Origin: Candidatus Sulfotelmatobacter sp. | GTDB lineage: Bacteria > Acidobacteriota > Terriglobia > Terriglobales > Acidobacteriaceae | NCBI GenBank assembly: GCA_030041475.1 | Contig: JASHNU010000079.1 | Coordinates: forward strand, 112,685-176,684 | Direction of reading: 5' to 3' | DNA length: 64,000 bases | In this document: one piece after another, positions 28,834 through 38,720 of the stretch | Numbering within the stretch: the first letter of the stretch is position 1 | How the letters are laid out: every line of letters starts with the position of its first letter | Translations under genes and position numbers: made by a program | Notes under the pieces: model-generated | The model's input: the letters and a program-made list of their open reading frames with translations, nothing else | What the model was told of the DNA's origin: nothing | Database searches by the model: none

Positions 28834-29970
28834 TCATTTAGCTCCGTCCTTCAACAACTCATGCGCGGCGTTTACCACTGCGTCCACACCGATCTCCAGC
28901 ATTCCCTCATCGGCCTGCGCCCGGCGCGCATGCGTGGTCTCGCTCGCGGGATTCCGCAGCACAATGCTGCGCGTCCTGTATGGGCCGTTGCGCGCGGGAT
29001 CCGTCGGCCCGAAAATCGCCACCACAGGAACCTCGAGCGCCGCTGCCAAATGCATCGGCCCGGTATCGCCGCCAATAAATAACACCGCCCGTCGCGTAAG
29101 GACAATCAACTCGCTGATCGTCGTCTTCATCGCGCGCGCCGCTCCCCGGCTTGCCTCTTCCGCTTCGCGCGCCAAAGTTTCCTCGCCCGGTCCGTAGTTG
29201 AGAATTGCTCCCACGCCGCACTCCGCCAGCGCGCGAGCCACGTGCCCATAGCGCTCCGCCGGCCAGCGTTTCGCCCCCCAACCCGCGCCGGGATTGAGAA
29301 TTGCGAATTTCTCCACCTCCGTCCCAGCCAGCCGCTCCTCGATCCTCTTTTCCGCCGCGCAATCGCGCGGCAATTCCGGCCGCGGCATAACCAGCGTCCT
29401 TTGCGCGACTGCCTCGGCCACCGAGAAATTCTGCTCAACCACATGCACACCGCGCGCAATTGCCCGCCGCGTGTACCACAGGCCCGCTGGCGACTCCCGT
29501 GACTCGCTGGCGCCGAATACCACGCCCGCGCCCGACCAGCGCGCCAGCACCGCCGACCGGATCGCACCCTGCAGATCAACCGCAACGTCATAGCGCGCGC
29601 TGCGAACGTCGTTCCACAACCTTGCAATCTGCTGCATGGTGTGAATATCCAGCAGTGACTTCCTCCACTCCCGCAGATTCACCGTGTGTACCCAATCTAC
29701 CAGCGGCCGCTGCGCCGACCGTGGCCCTCGCCCTGGTGTGCCCGGCACGCATAACAGTTCCGCCCAGCGTTCCTCAATCAGCCAGCCGATCATCGCCTGC
29801 GGAAAGGCTGCGCGCAGCGCCTGCGCGGCTGGCAGCGTATGGATCACGTCTCCCATCGCGCTGAGGCGCACGATCAGCAGACGTTCGATCTTCGGACGAT
29901 CGGAGTTTGGCTCAAGGTTTGGAGCGATAGTCGGAGCGGCGTTCGAACCGCTCCCCGAGCCGGCGGTCAA
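28834..29970 (-). CDS. waaC: LPS heptosyltransferase, GT9 family
   Basis: Adds ADP-heptose to Kdo or the inner core. The ADP-heptose:LPS heptosyltransferase signature [20 protein letters not shown] is near residue 30, and the C-terminal donor site has [28 protein letters not shown]-type sequence near residue 300. A Ser/Gly/Pro-rich leader of 28 residues precedes the domain. Overlaps hldC by 4 bp. Heptosyltransferase I is most likely, because only one GT9 gene is present next to waaA. Confidence 0.88.
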   Translation of the reverse strand: MTAGSGSGSNAAPTIAPNLEPNSDRPKIERLLIVRLSAMGDVIHTLPAAQALRAAFPQAMIGWLIEERWAELLCVPGTPGRGPRSAQRPLVDWVHTVNLREWRKSLLDIHTMQQIARLWNDVRSARYDVAVDLQGAIRSAVLARWSGAGVVFGASESRESPAGLWYTRRAIARGVHVVEQNFSVAEAVAQRTLVMPRPELPRDCAAEKRIEERLAGTEVEKFAILNPGAGWGAKRWPAERYGHVARALAECGVGAILNYGPGEETLAREAEEASRGAARAMKTTISELIVLTRRAVLFIGGDTGPMHLAAALEVPVVAIFGPTDPARNGPYRTRSIVLRNPASETTHARRAQADEGMLEIGVDAVVNAAHELLKDGAK

Positions 29971-30509
29971 GCTTTCCTCGATCTACGGGAGGACGATCTG
30001 CGGGAGGGCGCCCTACGTGATGAAGACTTTCGCGCCCGGATGATCTGGCTTGAAGAGTGATGCTTCGGATCGCCGACGATCTCGACGCGGCCCCCGCATT
30101 CCATCACGGTGGCGCGCTCGGGAACCGATTCCGCCGTATAATCGGTCCCTTTCGCCTGGATATCAGGGCGAATCTCGCGAACGATCGCGCGCACGTCGAG
30201 TTCCGGGAAGATCACAACCGCATCCACGTCCGCGAGAGCGGCCACAATTTCCGCGCGTTCGTTCTCCGGCACGACCGGTCGCCCCTGGCCCTTTAGCACT
30301 CGCACTGACTTATCGGAATTGATCGCCACCACCAGCTTTCCGCCCAGTGCCTTCGCCCCGCGCAGGTAGCGCACGTGCCCCACATGCAGCAGATCGAACG
30401 CCCCGTTTGCCAGCGTGATGCGTTCCCCTGCGCGCCGCCACGCCGCCACGCGCTCGTGCAATTCACGGCGGCTGAGAATTTTGTTGTTGATCTGCTTCTT
30501 ACTGCTCAT
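29967..30509 (-). CDS. hldC: D-glycero-beta-D-manno-heptose 1-phosphate adenylyltransferase
   Basis: Forms ADP-heptose. Nucleotidyltransferase motif [14 protein letters not shown] near residue 37 and the later SSSQII motif are clear. In E. coli this is the C-terminal half of HldE; here it is a separate gene that starts immediately after the kinase stop (TGAATG). The C-terminal tail is unusual: Ser/Arg-rich ([19 protein letters not shown]) and encoded by short direct repeats. Confidence 0.9.
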   Translation of the reverse strand: MSSKKQINNKILSRRELHERVAAWRRAGERITLANGAFDLLHVGHVRYLRGAKALGGKLVVAINSDKSVRVLKGQGRPVVPENERAEIVAALADVDAVVIFPELDVRAIVREIRPDIQAKGTDYTAESVPERATVMECGGRVEIVGDPKHHSSSQIIRARKSSSRRAPSRRSSSRRSRKA

Positions 30510-31541
30510 TCAATGAGGCCGTGTGGCCGGCGGCGATTGCTCGAGCGTGTGCAACAGTTCGTCCTGCGAAACCGTCGCAGTGCCGCGTTTCATCACGACA
30601 ATTCCGCCTGCGTAGTTCGCCAGCTGGGCCGCTTCCTCCGTGGTCGCTCCGGCTGCAATCGCCGCCGTGAACGCTGCGATCACCGTGTCGCCCGCGCCCG
30701 TCACATCCGCCACCTGATCGGAGCCGACAATCGGAATGTCCACCGGCTTGTGCTTGCAATCGAATGCGACCATACCGTCGCGCCCGCGCGTGATCACCAG
30801 CGACTGGAGCTTCATGCGCTGCATCACCTGCTCACCCGCCGCAACCAGTTTCCCCCAATCCTGCCCGATGGACACGCCGAGCGCCTGCTCGATCTCCGGC
30901 TCATTCGGAGTCGCCGCCGTGACGCCCGCATACTGCAGCATGCGGTAGCGCGAATCCAGGACGATCGGCACCGAAAGCTTTCCCTTTTCCTCAAGCGCGT
31001 TCACAATCGCCGGGGTCGCCGCACCGTAGCCGTAGTCGGAAACCAGCAGCGCATCCGACGCGTGCGCGTAATTTCGCGCCGCCAGGTACAACTCGCGGGT
31101 CAGGTGCTGGTTCGGCGCTTCCGCCGGCTCGCGATCGACGCGCACCACCTGCTGCCGCGCCGTGTGCGTCATCCCGGCGAGAATGCGCGTTTTGGTGACG
31201 GTGGTGTAACTCGTGTCTTTCAGCACGCCGCTGACAGCAATTTTCTTGTGCCGGAAATATTTGAGCAGCATTTTTCCGGGCTCATCGTCGCCCACAATGC
31301 CCACGGGCAGAACATTCACTCCCAGATCGGCGAGATTGTTGGCTGCGTTGGCTCCTCCGCCGGGAACAACCGTACGCTCACGGTGCTTCAGAATCAAAAC
31401 GGGCGCCTCCCGTGACACGCGCGAGATTTCGCCGAAGATAAATTCGTCAGCCACCAGGTCCCCGAGAACCGTAACGGTGACGTTGGGAAATGACTCGACG
31501 ATCTTCTTCAGCCGGTCGGCCTCTTTGGGATGCTTGGTCAT
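30510..31541 (-). CDS. hldE1: D-glycero-beta-D-manno-heptose-7-phosphate kinase
   Basis: Ribokinase-family kinase making heptose 1,7-bisphosphate, corresponding to the N-terminal half of E. coli HldE. Seen: PGGGANAANNLADLG near residue 60 and the catalytic DVTGAGDTVIAAF near residue 268. It ends one codon boundary before the hldC ATG, so the two HldE activities are encoded as abutting genes. Confidence 0.9.
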   Translation of the reverse strand: MTKHPKEADRLKKIVESFPNVTVTVLGDLVADEFIFGEISRVSREAPVLILKHRERTVVPGGGANAANNLADLGVNVLPVGIVGDDEPGKMLLKYFRHKKIAVSGVLKDTSYTTVTKTRILAGMTHTARQQVVRVDREPAEAPNQHLTRELYLAARNYAHASDALLVSDYGYGAATPAIVNALEEKGKLSVPIVLDSRYRMLQYAGVTAATPNEPEIEQALGVSIGQDWGKLVAAGEQVMQRMKLQSLVITRGRDGMVAFDCKHKPVDIPIVGSDQVADVTGAGDTVIAAFTAAIAAGATTEEAAQLANYAGGIVVMKRGTATVSQDELLHTLEQSPPATRPH

Positions 31542-31562
31542 CGCGTTACGTCCCCGATTCTC

Positions 31563-32507
31563 TCACGCTCCGCGCTTTCGTTCTGCGATCACGCGCAGCA
31601 TGGTATCCAGAGCGTTAGCGGCATCGGTCAGTTCCATTTTCACGGGGACCACCGAAAGCGGTTCCAGCGCGGAGAAATGCGCCCCCAGATTGACCGCATC
31701 CTTCTCTGTCGTCACAAATCCGCCGGCCTCACTCCTTTTCTTCAGTGCAAGCAGTTCGGAGATGTCACTCACCGTGTACGCATGGTGATCGCGATAGAAT
31801 GCCTCGGCCGCCGGTTCAATGTTGGCCGCGCGAAGCTGCAGCACGAAATTCTGCGGTCGCGCAATACCACAAAACACCACCGGCCGCGGCGGCACATTCC
31901 GCGGGACGATCCCCCGCCGCACACGCCACAGCATTTTCCCCTCAAGAGGAAACGATTCCGCCGCAGCACCGCTGGTCAGAACCACGGCGTCCGCTCTACC
32001 CAGCGCGTGCAGCGGCTCTCGCAGCCGCCCGGCAGGAAGCAGCCGGTCCGTCGCATCCTGCGGCGTCACCAGAACAATGTCGAAGTCTCGCGCCAGCGCG
32101 CGATGCTGAAATCCGTCGTCCAGCAAATGCAGCTGCGGACCAAATTTCCCTTCGGCGAACCGGCCCGCCTCGTACCGATCCTCGCCCACAATCACCGGTA
32201 CCTCGAGTCTGCGCGCAATCAGCAGCGGCTCATCGCCGAACTGCCGCGGCAGTCCTCCGGGATCGACCAGCAGCACGCCTCGGCTTGCGCGGCCATAACC
32301 ACGCGAAAGAACATCAAACTTGACGCCGTGCGCCTTGAGCAACTCTCCCAGCAGCATCACGAAAGGAGTCTTGCCCGCGCCGCCCGCCGAGAGATTACCG
32401 ACGCTGATCACGCCTCCTTCCAGCCGTCGCGGCAGCCAAATCGCGCGATCATAGAGCTCGTTTCTCGCTCCGACCACGGCGCCGTAAATTGCCGAGAGAG
32501 GATTCAA
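31563..32507 (-). CDS. lpxK: Tetraacyldisaccharide 4'-kinase
   Basis: Phosphorylates the lipid A precursor disaccharide at the 4' position on the inner membrane. Walker A SAGGAGKTPF is near residue 44, and LLDDGFQHRAL near residue 121 is characteristic of LpxK. The track ORF starts at 32936, but its first 143 codons are a shadow of waaA. The real start is TTG at 32507, overlapping the waaA stop as TTGA and giving 314 residues with a normal LpxK N-terminus (NPLSAIYGAVV). Confidence 0.92.
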   Translation of the reverse strand: MNPLSAIYGAVVGARNELYDRAIWLPRRLEGGVISVGNLSAGGAGKTPFVMLLGELLKAHGVKFDVLSRGYGRASRGVLLVDPGGLPRQFGDEPLLIARRLEVPVIVGEDRYEAGRFAEGKFGPQLHLLDDGFQHRALARDFDIVLVTPQDATDRLLPAGRLREPLHALGRADAVVLTSGAAAESFPLEGKMLWRVRRGIVPRNVPPRPVVFCGIARPQNFVLQLRAANIEPAAEAFYRDHHAYTVSDISELLALKKRSEAGGFVTTEKDAVNLGAHFSALEPLSVVPVKMELTDAANALDTMLRVIAERKRGA

Positions 32508-33874
32508 TCGGTATGCGCGGTCTGCGCTGGAACGGCTTGCACAGCGTGCTCTTGCGTCAGCAAACTCTTCAGGGCTTCGAGCGTCCTCGAAGTTGCGCCC
32601 GTCTGCGAGCGCAGCGTTTCCGCCGCGCGCCGTCCGAGGGCGCGCCGTTCCTGATCGTCGGCGAACAGATGCATGAGAGTGAGTGGCAACTCGGCCACGC
32701 TGACAATCCGCACGGCGTCGCGGCTCTGAAACAAACTCACGATATCGCGGAAATTTTCCGTGTGGTTCCCCACCACGATGGCTACACCATGCTGCGCTGG
32801 CTCGATAATATTGTGCCCGCCTCGCGGTACCAGGCTTCCGCCCACGAACGCAACGTCGGCCAGCGCATAAAGGGCCGACAGCTCGCCGATGGAATCCAGC
32901 AGCAGCACTCCGCCGGCGAGGGGTTCGCCCGCCCAATGCGAGCGCCGATAACAGCGAATCCCCAATTGTCCGACCAGAGCCGCGACCTGGTCGAAGCGCT
33001 CGGGATGCCGCGGTGCGAGAATCATCACAGTCCGTGGATGCCCCACTCGCACATTCTCAAACGCGCGCAGCAAAACCGGCTCTTCATCTTCGACCGTGCT
33101 GCCGCAAACCAGAACCGGCCCCGTTCCCTCCGCGGCCAGCGCACGCTGCAGGCTCTCCACGATCGCTGGCGGCGCTGCTGGGCTTAGGTCGAACTTCAGA
33201 TTGCCCGTTACCTGCACTCGCTCCGCCTGCGCCCCAATCGACAGCAGCCGGGCGCGGTCCGCCTCAGTCTGCGCCAGAAACAGATCAATCACTGCCAGCA
33301 CTCTCCGCAGCGCCCAACGGAAGCGTCGATAGTTGGGCCACGAACGATCCGAGATGCGCGCGTTCACTACCGCGATGCGCGCGCCGCTCGCATGCGCCAG
33401 ACGCAGAAAATTCGGCCAGAATTCGGTCTCAGCCAGCACGACCAGCTCCGGCCGCAACGCCTGCAAATACGGCCGTATCGTGAAGGCAAAATCCAACGGA
33501 AAGTAAAACACGTTCTCAGCGCCAAAGCGTTTGGCGGCCAGCGCCTGGCCCGAATCGGTCGTGGTGCTCACAACCACCCGATACTGAGAAAGGTTCCGCC
33601 GCATCTCTTCAACCAATCGGCTCACCGCCAGCACTTCCCCAACCGATACGGCATGAATCCATATCACGCGCTGCGCCACATCCCCAGCCCGCGCCATGAT
33701 TCGCGCAGGAACTTTCCCCATGCGTTCGGCAAAACCGGCGTGGTACTTGCCGTGGCGCGCGATCTGGTAGAGCCAGTACGGCAGGCCCAGCAGCATCAGC
33801 AGCGCGAGCGCAAAACTGTAGAGAAGATAGCTCAAGCTGAGCCATTCTAAACCGCCGCTCGGCGGCCCGAGCAT
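32504..33874 (-). CDS. waaA: Kdo transferase
   Basis: Transfers Kdo to lipid IVA. 456 residues: N-terminal membrane anchor (LLYSFALALLMLLGLPYWLY), the GKVPARI and WIHAVSVGEV motifs of the Kdo-transferase family near residue 70, and VGGSLVPRGGHNIIEPA near residue 345 in the donor site. First gene of the waaA-lpxK-hldE1-hldC-waaC operon. A TATAAG -10 lies just 6 nt before the ATG, so the message may be leaderless. Confidence 0.93.
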   Translation of the reverse strand: MLGPPSGGLEWLSLSYLLYSFALALLMLLGLPYWLYQIARHGKYHAGFAERMGKVPARIMARAGDVAQRVIWIHAVSVGEVLAVSRLVEEMRRNLSQYRVVVSTTTDSGQALAAKRFGAENVFYFPLDFAFTIRPYLQALRPELVVLAETEFWPNFLRLAHASGARIAVVNARISDRSWPNYRRFRWALRRVLAVIDLFLAQTEADRARLLSIGAQAERVQVTGNLKFDLSPAAPPAIVESLQRALAAEGTGPVLVCGSTVEDEEPVLLRAFENVRVGHPRTVMILAPRHPERFDQVAALVGQLGIRCYRRSHWAGEPLAGGVLLLDSIGELSALYALADVAFVGGSLVPRGGHNIIEPAQHGVAIVVGNHTENFRDIVSLFQSRDAVRIVSVAELPLTLMHLFADDQERRALGRRAAETLRSQTGATSRTLEALKSLLTQEHAVQAVPAQTAHTD

Positions 33875-33894
33875 CCACCTCTTATAATCACGTC
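33875..33894. promoter_or_regulatory. Shared 20-bp divergent promoter with two overlapping -10 boxes
   Basis: The whole intergenic region between the waaA ATG (minus) and the 33895 ATG (plus) is 20 bp. The plus strand has TATAAT (33883-33888) ending 6 nt before its ATG, and the minus strand has TATAAG (33886-33881) ending 6 nt before the waaA ATG. The -35 regions must lie inside the opposite coding sequence. Confidence 0.6.
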
Positions 33895-34548
33895 ATGCGC
33901 TCATCGAGAAGTACATACGCAATTCCGTGCGCTCTCTGCCTGGCGCTACTCACTCCCCTTTTGCTGTTGGCCAAGACGTTCGTAAAGCCCGTGGCGCACC
34001 CCGCCGGCACCTACCCGGCGCACGACAGCCATACCGACGACAAAGTCGCCATCGCCGCCGATCCCTACGACACGGGCGAAAAAGCCAAGGTCTTCTCTAT
34101 GGACTTTCCGCAACATGGCTTTCTCCCCGTCTTTTTCGTCGTCACCAATGATGGCGACCGCCCCATTTCCATCGCCAACATGGAAATCACGCTGATGACG
34201 CGCAATCATTCCAAGCTCACCCCGACTTCTTCGGAAGACATCTACCGCCGGCTCTCCAATCCCCAAGCCAACACGCATCCCACTCCCTTTCCGATTCCTC
34301 ACAAAAAGGTGAAAGGCACGGTCAGCCAAAAGGACATGGATGAGATCGAATCCGCGCAATTCGCCGCCCGGGCAGTCGAGCCGCACACCACGCAGTCGGG
34401 ATTCCTTTTCTTCGATGTCGGCGGCATCTCCGAGCCCCTCGCGGACGCCAATCTCGACGTCACCGGCGTCGCTGACGCCAACGGAAAAGAATTGCTGTTC
34501 TTTGAGATTTCAATGCAGAAATATCTCAGCGCACAATCGAAGCAGTGA
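33895..34548 (+). CDS. Exported hypothetical protein
   Basis: 217 residues with a signal peptide ([17 protein letters not shown]). The mature part has beta-rich segments such as [23 protein letters not shown], which looks like an immunoglobulin-like fold. No enzymatic motif. It is divergent from waaA across only 20 bp and ahead of gatB. Family not recognised. Confidence 0.7.
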   Translation: MRSSRSTYAIPCALCLALLTPLLLLAKTFVKPVAHPAGTYPAHDSHTDDKVAIAADPYDTGEKAKVFSMDFPQHGFLPVFFVVTNDGDRPISIANMEITLMTRNHSKLTPTSSEDIYRRLSNPQANTHPTPFPIPHKKVKGTVSQKDMDEIESAQFAARAVEPHTTQSGFLFFDVGGISEPLADANLDVTGVADANGKELLFFEISMQKYLSAQSKQ

Positions 34549-34736
34549 TCCTATATGTGGGGACAGCCACCCTCGGTCGGGGTCCCCGACGCGCCCGGTT
34601 TTGGCGCGGTGGGGTGATCAGCTGTCCAGTCGAGCGAGGCTCGACAGGCCATCTCGCCGCCAGGCTGTTCCCGGCGGCCGCGAGGGACCTTTCCCAACCG
34701 GATCACCGAGACCTGCCATTTATAATTTCTACTTCC

Positions 34737-36212
34737 ATGGCCACGACCGCCCAACCTTCCATCGCCGCTCACCCGAAGTTCGAACCCGTCATCGGGCTGG
34801 AAGTGCACGTCCAACTGCTCACGGCCAGCAAGATTTTCTGCTCCTGCTCCACGCGGTTCGGCGCGCTTCCGAACACCAACGTGTGCCCGGTCTGCCTCGG
34901 TATGCCCGGCGCGCTGCCCGTCCTCAACAAGAAAGCCGTCGAGTTCGCCACGCTCGCCGCCATGGCGCTGAACTGCCGCATCAACGAAAATTCCATCTTC
35001 GCCCGCAAGAACTATTTCTATCCCGACCTGCCCAAGGGATACCAGATTTCGCAATACGACAAGCCTCTCGCCGAGCATGGCTACATTGAGATTCCGGCGG
35101 CATCGGGTAAGAAGAAAATCGGCATCACGCGGGTCCACCTGGAAGAAGACGCTGGCAAAAGCCTCCACGAAGGCTTTCCCGACTCCGACGAAAAAACCGC
35201 CATCGATCTCAACCGCACCGGCGTACCGCTGATCGAAATCGTCAGCGAACCTGACATCGCCTCGCCCGACGAGGCCTATGAGTACCTCACGCGCCTGAAG
35301 GAAATCATCCTCTACACCGGCGTCAGCGACTGCAACATGGAAGAAGGCTCGCTGCGTGCCGACGCCAACGTCAGTGTGCGGTCGCGCGGGCAGAAGGAAT
35401 TGGGCACCAAGACCGAAATCAAAAACGTGAACTCGTTTCGCTTCATCCGCGAGGCGCTGGAGTACGAAATCGCTCGGCAGATTGATGTGATCGAGTCCGG
35501 CGGCAAAATCACGCAGGAGACTCGCCTTTACAACGCCAACGAAGGCAAGACCTACGGCATGCGCTCAAAGGAGCAGGCTCACGATTACCGCTACTTTCCC
35601 GAGCCTGATCTTTTGCCGTTGGTCGTTGACGAAAAGTGGAAGGCCGAAATCGCCCGCGCTCTGCCCGAACTGCCTGAGGCCCGCCGAGCCCGCCTGATAA
35701 AGGACTACGGCATCACGGAATACGATGCGCAGGTGCTGACCGTCTCGAAATCGCTTGCCGATCAATTCGAAGAGGCGGCGAAAGCGGCGAAGAATCCCAA
35801 GCGCGTCGCCAACCTGGTGCAGGGCGAGCTGATGGGGCGCCTCAAAGCGAAGGGCATCGCGATCGAGCAGTCGCCGATTTCCATGCGTGGGGTCGCAGCC
35901 TCGGCCGATCTGGTCGAGTCCGGCACGATTTCGGGCAAGATGCTCAAGGATCTCTACGATTTGTCCTTCGAGCGCTCAAAGGATTTCGCCGTCATCTATG
36001 AAGAAGAAGGCCGCCCGCAGCAATCCACCGACACATCCGCGCTCTTGCAGATCATCGACGAGATTCTCGCAGCCAATCCCAAGCAGCTCGAGCAATACCG
36101 TGCCGGCAAGAAAACCATGCTCGGTTTCTTCGTCGGCCAGGTCATGAAAGCCTCCAGGGGCCAGGCCAGTCCGCAGCTGGTCAACGAACTGCTCACCAAG
36201 AAGCTGGGTTAG
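34737..36212 (+). CDS. gatB: Aspartyl/glutamyl-tRNA amidotransferase subunit B
   Basis: Subunit of GatCAB, which converts Glu-tRNA(Gln)/Asp-tRNA(Asn) to the amides. Seen: [20 protein letters not shown] near residue 20, the Cys motifs, and the C-terminal tail domain ([20 protein letters not shown]). The track start at 34545 is 64 codons too early; ATG 34737 gives the family N-terminus, and a TATAAT at 34721-34726 ends 10 nt before it. gatA and gatC are not in this window. Confidence 0.95.
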   Translation: MATTAQPSIAAHPKFEPVIGLEVHVQLLTASKIFCSCSTRFGALPNTNVCPVCLGMPGALPVLNKKAVEFATLAAMALNCRINENSIFARKNYFYPDLPKGYQISQYDKPLAEHGYIEIPAASGKKKIGITRVHLEEDAGKSLHEGFPDSDEKTAIDLNRTGVPLIEIVSEPDIASPDEAYEYLTRLKEIILYTGVSDCNMEEGSLRADANVSVRSRGQKELGTKTEIKNVNSFRFIREALEYEIARQIDVIESGGKITQETRLYNANEGKTYGMRSKEQAHDYRYFPEPDLLPLVVDEKWKAEIARALPELPEARRARLIKDYGITEYDAQVLTVSKSLADQFEEAAKAAKNPKRVANLVQGELMGRLKAKGIAIEQSPISMRGVAASADLVESGTISGKMLKDLYDLSFERSKDFAVIYEEEGRPQQSTDTSALLQIIDEILAANPKQLEQYRAGKKTMLGFFVGQVMKASRGQASPQLVNELLTKKLG

Positions 36213-36237
36213 ACCTGTATCGTCTAGAGATTGTTTG

Positions 36238-36260
36238 GGACCGGGTCTCTGACCCGGTCC
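36238..36260. repeat. Perfect hairpin GGACCGGGTC-TCT-GACCCGGTCC
   Basis: Ten-base-pair stem with a TCT loop, 25 bp after gatB. It lacks a T run, so it is better read as a member of the palindrome family also seen at 5041-5097 than as an intrinsic terminator. Confidence 0.7.
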
Positions 36261-36343
36261 TCCGCAGCCATCCAGGTACATGCCCAACCTGTGACTTCAG
36301 TCATATGATCCAGGCTTCGCCCACACGCTACGATAACCTTGCC

Positions 36344-37003
36344 ATGAAGCTCAAGCTTGACCGCATCATCAGCATCGCGACGCTGATTGCCTCGCTGGTG
36401 GCCATCGTTCTCGTACTGAAGAAGCCGGCACCGGTCGCGCCGCCGCAACCGCCCCGCGCCATCGCGGAACACGCTCAGTCTTTCGAGCACAAGATGGAAC
36501 AGTTCGATCAGGAAACGCAGCAATCGGCCGCGAGCAGCCCCTCGCCGGCGCAGTCATCGCAACCGCAGACTCAGCCCGGGGCAGCCACCGCGCCCAAGGC
36601 CGAAGTGCACATCAATTCCGACGAAATCAGCGCGGTCCTCGCGCAAACGCTCGGCACCGCCGGCGCCTCAGGCCTTACTCCCGACTCCAATGTCGGCAGC
36701 GGCTCGCCCAGCATCAAAGATCAGCAGGTCAGTTTCGACGGCGACCTCGTCCACGGCCAGTTCCTGACCGAAATCGCCGGAAAAGACGTGTGGATCACAA
36801 TCTCCGGCCACATCGGAGAAAAAGACGGCTACGCCACGTTCGACCCGACCGAGTTCAAGGTCGGAGACCTGAACGTGCCAGTCTCCCTCGTAAATCCCGA
36901 ATTGCAGAAGAAATTGTCGGAAGAACGCGACCGCCTCAAGCTTCCCGACAATGTTGGCAGCGTGAAAGTGGAGAACGGCCAGCTGGTGATGCAGCAGAAA
37001 TGA
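36344..37003 (+). CDS. Membrane-anchored hypothetical protein
   Basis: 219 residues starting at ATG 36344 (MKLKLDRIISIATLIASLVAIVLVLKK): one N-terminal membrane helix, then a Gln/Pro/Ser-rich linker and a soluble C-terminal domain (KAEVHINSDEISAVLAQTL; FDGDLVHGQFLTEIAGKDVW). No recognised motif; likely periplasmic. The track's earlier start adds 13 residues of non-coding sequence. Confidence 0.7.
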   Translation: MKLKLDRIISIATLIASLVAIVLVLKKPAPVAPPQPPRAIAEHAQSFEHKMEQFDQETQQSAASSPSPAQSSQPQTQPGAATAPKAEVHINSDEISAVLAQTLGTAGASGLTPDSNVGSGSPSIKDQQVSFDGDLVHGQFLTEIAGKDVWITISGHIGEKDGYATFDPTEFKVGDLNVPVSLVNPELQKKLSEERDRLKLPDNVGSVKVENGQLVMQQK

Positions 37004-37034
37004 CCGTGCTTGCCGGGCGTCCGAGCCCGGCGCG

Positions 37035-37059
37035 GTCATCCCGAGCGAAGCGAGGGATC
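37035..37059. repeat. GTCATCCCGAGCGAAGCGAGGGATC repeat
   Basis: The cleanest copy of the dispersed GTCATCC-type element in the window, in the spacer between two convergent genes. Confidence 0.65.
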
Positions 37060-37074
37060 TCTGGCCATCCAATC

Positions 37075-38604
37075 TCACCCCACCCGATTCTCCCCAGCCA
37101 CGTTCGCATACCATCGTCCGGAGTCCTTGATCGTCCGCTGCTGCGTTTTGAAATCGGTGTAGGCTAGGCCGAAACGCTGGCTGAATCCCTCCGCCCACTC
37201 AAAATTGTCCATCAAGGTCCACGCATGATATCCGCGGACATCGGCTCCCTCCACAATCGAGCGCGCCAGGGCCGCGAGATACTCGCGATGATAGGCCACT
37301 CGGCGCGAGTCCCGAATCACTCCGTTCGCGTCCGGCCTGTCGTTGTAAGCGCAGCCGCTCTCGGTAATTTCGATAACCGGCCGGTTGAAGTCGCGCGTGA
37401 CGCGCATGACCATGTCATACAACGCCTTCGGCCACACCTCCCAGCCGAGATCGGTCTTCGGGCCCTCGTGTCCGCTTTCCATCTTCACGGGAAACAGCCA
37501 GTCTTGCGCGTGAGCAGCCCGCTCCACTGCGCTCGGCGCCGATGCAATCGTGCGGTAATACAAATTGATTCCGATGAAATCCAGTGGTGCGAGCGTTTTT
37601 TCCATGTCGCCTGACTTCACGCCCATCGCCGTCTCCGGCAGGAACGTCAGTGCCTCCGGATATCGCCCATGCAGCGCCGGCTCCAAGAACCAGGTGTTCG
37701 TAATGGCATGTGCGCGCTCCGCCGCCAGCTTGTCGTCGTCGGAATCGCTGGCCGGTTCGCATGGGGACATGCTGAACGCCGTTCCCACCCGTGCCGTCGG
37801 CCGCACCGCTTTGAGCGCACGAAATCCCTCGCCCTGCGCCAGGTTCACCACGTGCGTGGCGCGCAGAAAATCGAGCAGGCTCTTGTGTCCAGGCGCGTGT
37901 GTCCCTTCCAGATATCCCAGATCGACGAATGCCGCCGGCTCGTTGAAGAGGATCCAGTCCGAGACGCGATCGCCCAAGCCCTGCGCCATCCGCTGCGCAT
38001 AATCGGCGAAACGACCCACGGTGTCGCGATTCGTCCAGCCGCCCGCGTCGTCGAGCGCCCGCGGCAAATCCCAGTGATAGATCGTCACAAATGGCCGAAT
38101 GTGCGCTTCCAGCAGCGCATCCACCACGCGGCTGTAATAATCGAGCCCCTTGGAGTTCGCCTGGCCCGTGCCCGATGGCTGAATGCGCGGCCAGGAAATG
38201 GAAAACCGGTAGCTCGTCAGATTCATCGCCCGCATCATCGCCAGGTCGTCGCGCCAGCGATGATACGAATCGCAGGCTACGTCGCCCGTATCGCCGTTCT
38301 TGATCTTGCCTGGCGTGTGCGCGAACCGATCCCAGATCGACTCGCCCTTCCCGTCTTCATTCCACGCGCCTTCAATCTGATACGCCGCCGTCGCGGTACC
38401 CCAGAAAAATCCTTTGGGAAACGTTGCGTGAAAGGCGTCGCCGGAATTGCCGCTAAATGTTGAGCCACTGAACTGCTGGCCTGACGCGGCTGCCGTTGTT
38501 GCCTTCGAAGACTTGCTGCACGCCGAAAACAGGATCCCCGGCAAACCGGCGGCAGCGCCGATCCCGAGAACCGACTGCACAAATTTTCGGCGAGTCAGGC
38601 GCAA
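37075..38604 (-). CDS. Tat-exported GH1 beta-glucosidase, possible lipoprotein
   Basis: Glycoside hydrolase family 1 enzyme. The N-terminus has a twin-arginine motif (LTRRKFVQSVLG) and a lipobox-like LFSAC, so it is probably exported folded and anchored. GH1 signatures: FFWGTATAAYQIEGAW near residue 67, acid/base Glu in FNEPAAF near residue 217, nucleophile Glu in ITESGCAYN near residue 412. Substrate likely a beta-glucoside, not predictable further. Exported GH1 enzymes are less common than cytosolic ones. Confidence 0.9.
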   Translation of the reverse strand: MRLTRRKFVQSVLGIGAAAGLPGILFSACSKSSKATTAAASGQQFSGSTFSGNSGDAFHATFPKGFFWGTATAAYQIEGAWNEDGKGESIWDRFAHTPGKIKNGDTGDVACDSYHRWRDDLAMMRAMNLTSYRFSISWPRIQPSGTGQANSKGLDYYSRVVDALLEAHIRPFVTIYHWDLPRALDDAGGWTNRDTVGRFADYAQRMAQGLGDRVSDWILFNEPAAFVDLGYLEGTHAPGHKSLLDFLRATHVVNLAQGEGFRALKAVRPTARVGTAFSMSPCEPASDSDDDKLAAERAHAITNTWFLEPALHGRYPEALTFLPETAMGVKSGDMEKTLAPLDFIGINLYYRTIASAPSAVERAAHAQDWLFPVKMESGHEGPKTDLGWEVWPKALYDMVMRVTRDFNRPVIEITESGCAYNDRPDANGVIRDSRRVAYHREYLAALARSIVEGADVRGYHAWTLMDNFEWAEGFSQRFGLAYTDFKTQQRTIKDSGRWYANVAGENRVG

Positions 38605-38720
38605 AACGAAACCAGGGCCCCTTCAGAGATTTGGACGTATTTTAGCGGAAAGCACACACAGAACGGCAGGGAACACACAGGGGAGTTACATCTTCCAACA
38701 ACCCTTTTGCGCAGAAACGC

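Noticed and set aside
31563-32936. 457-residue ORF spanning lpxK and its upstream region
   Set aside because: Its first 143 codons overlap waaA in another frame and look like out-of-frame Arg/Gly-rich translation; TTG 32507 gives a normal-length LpxK.
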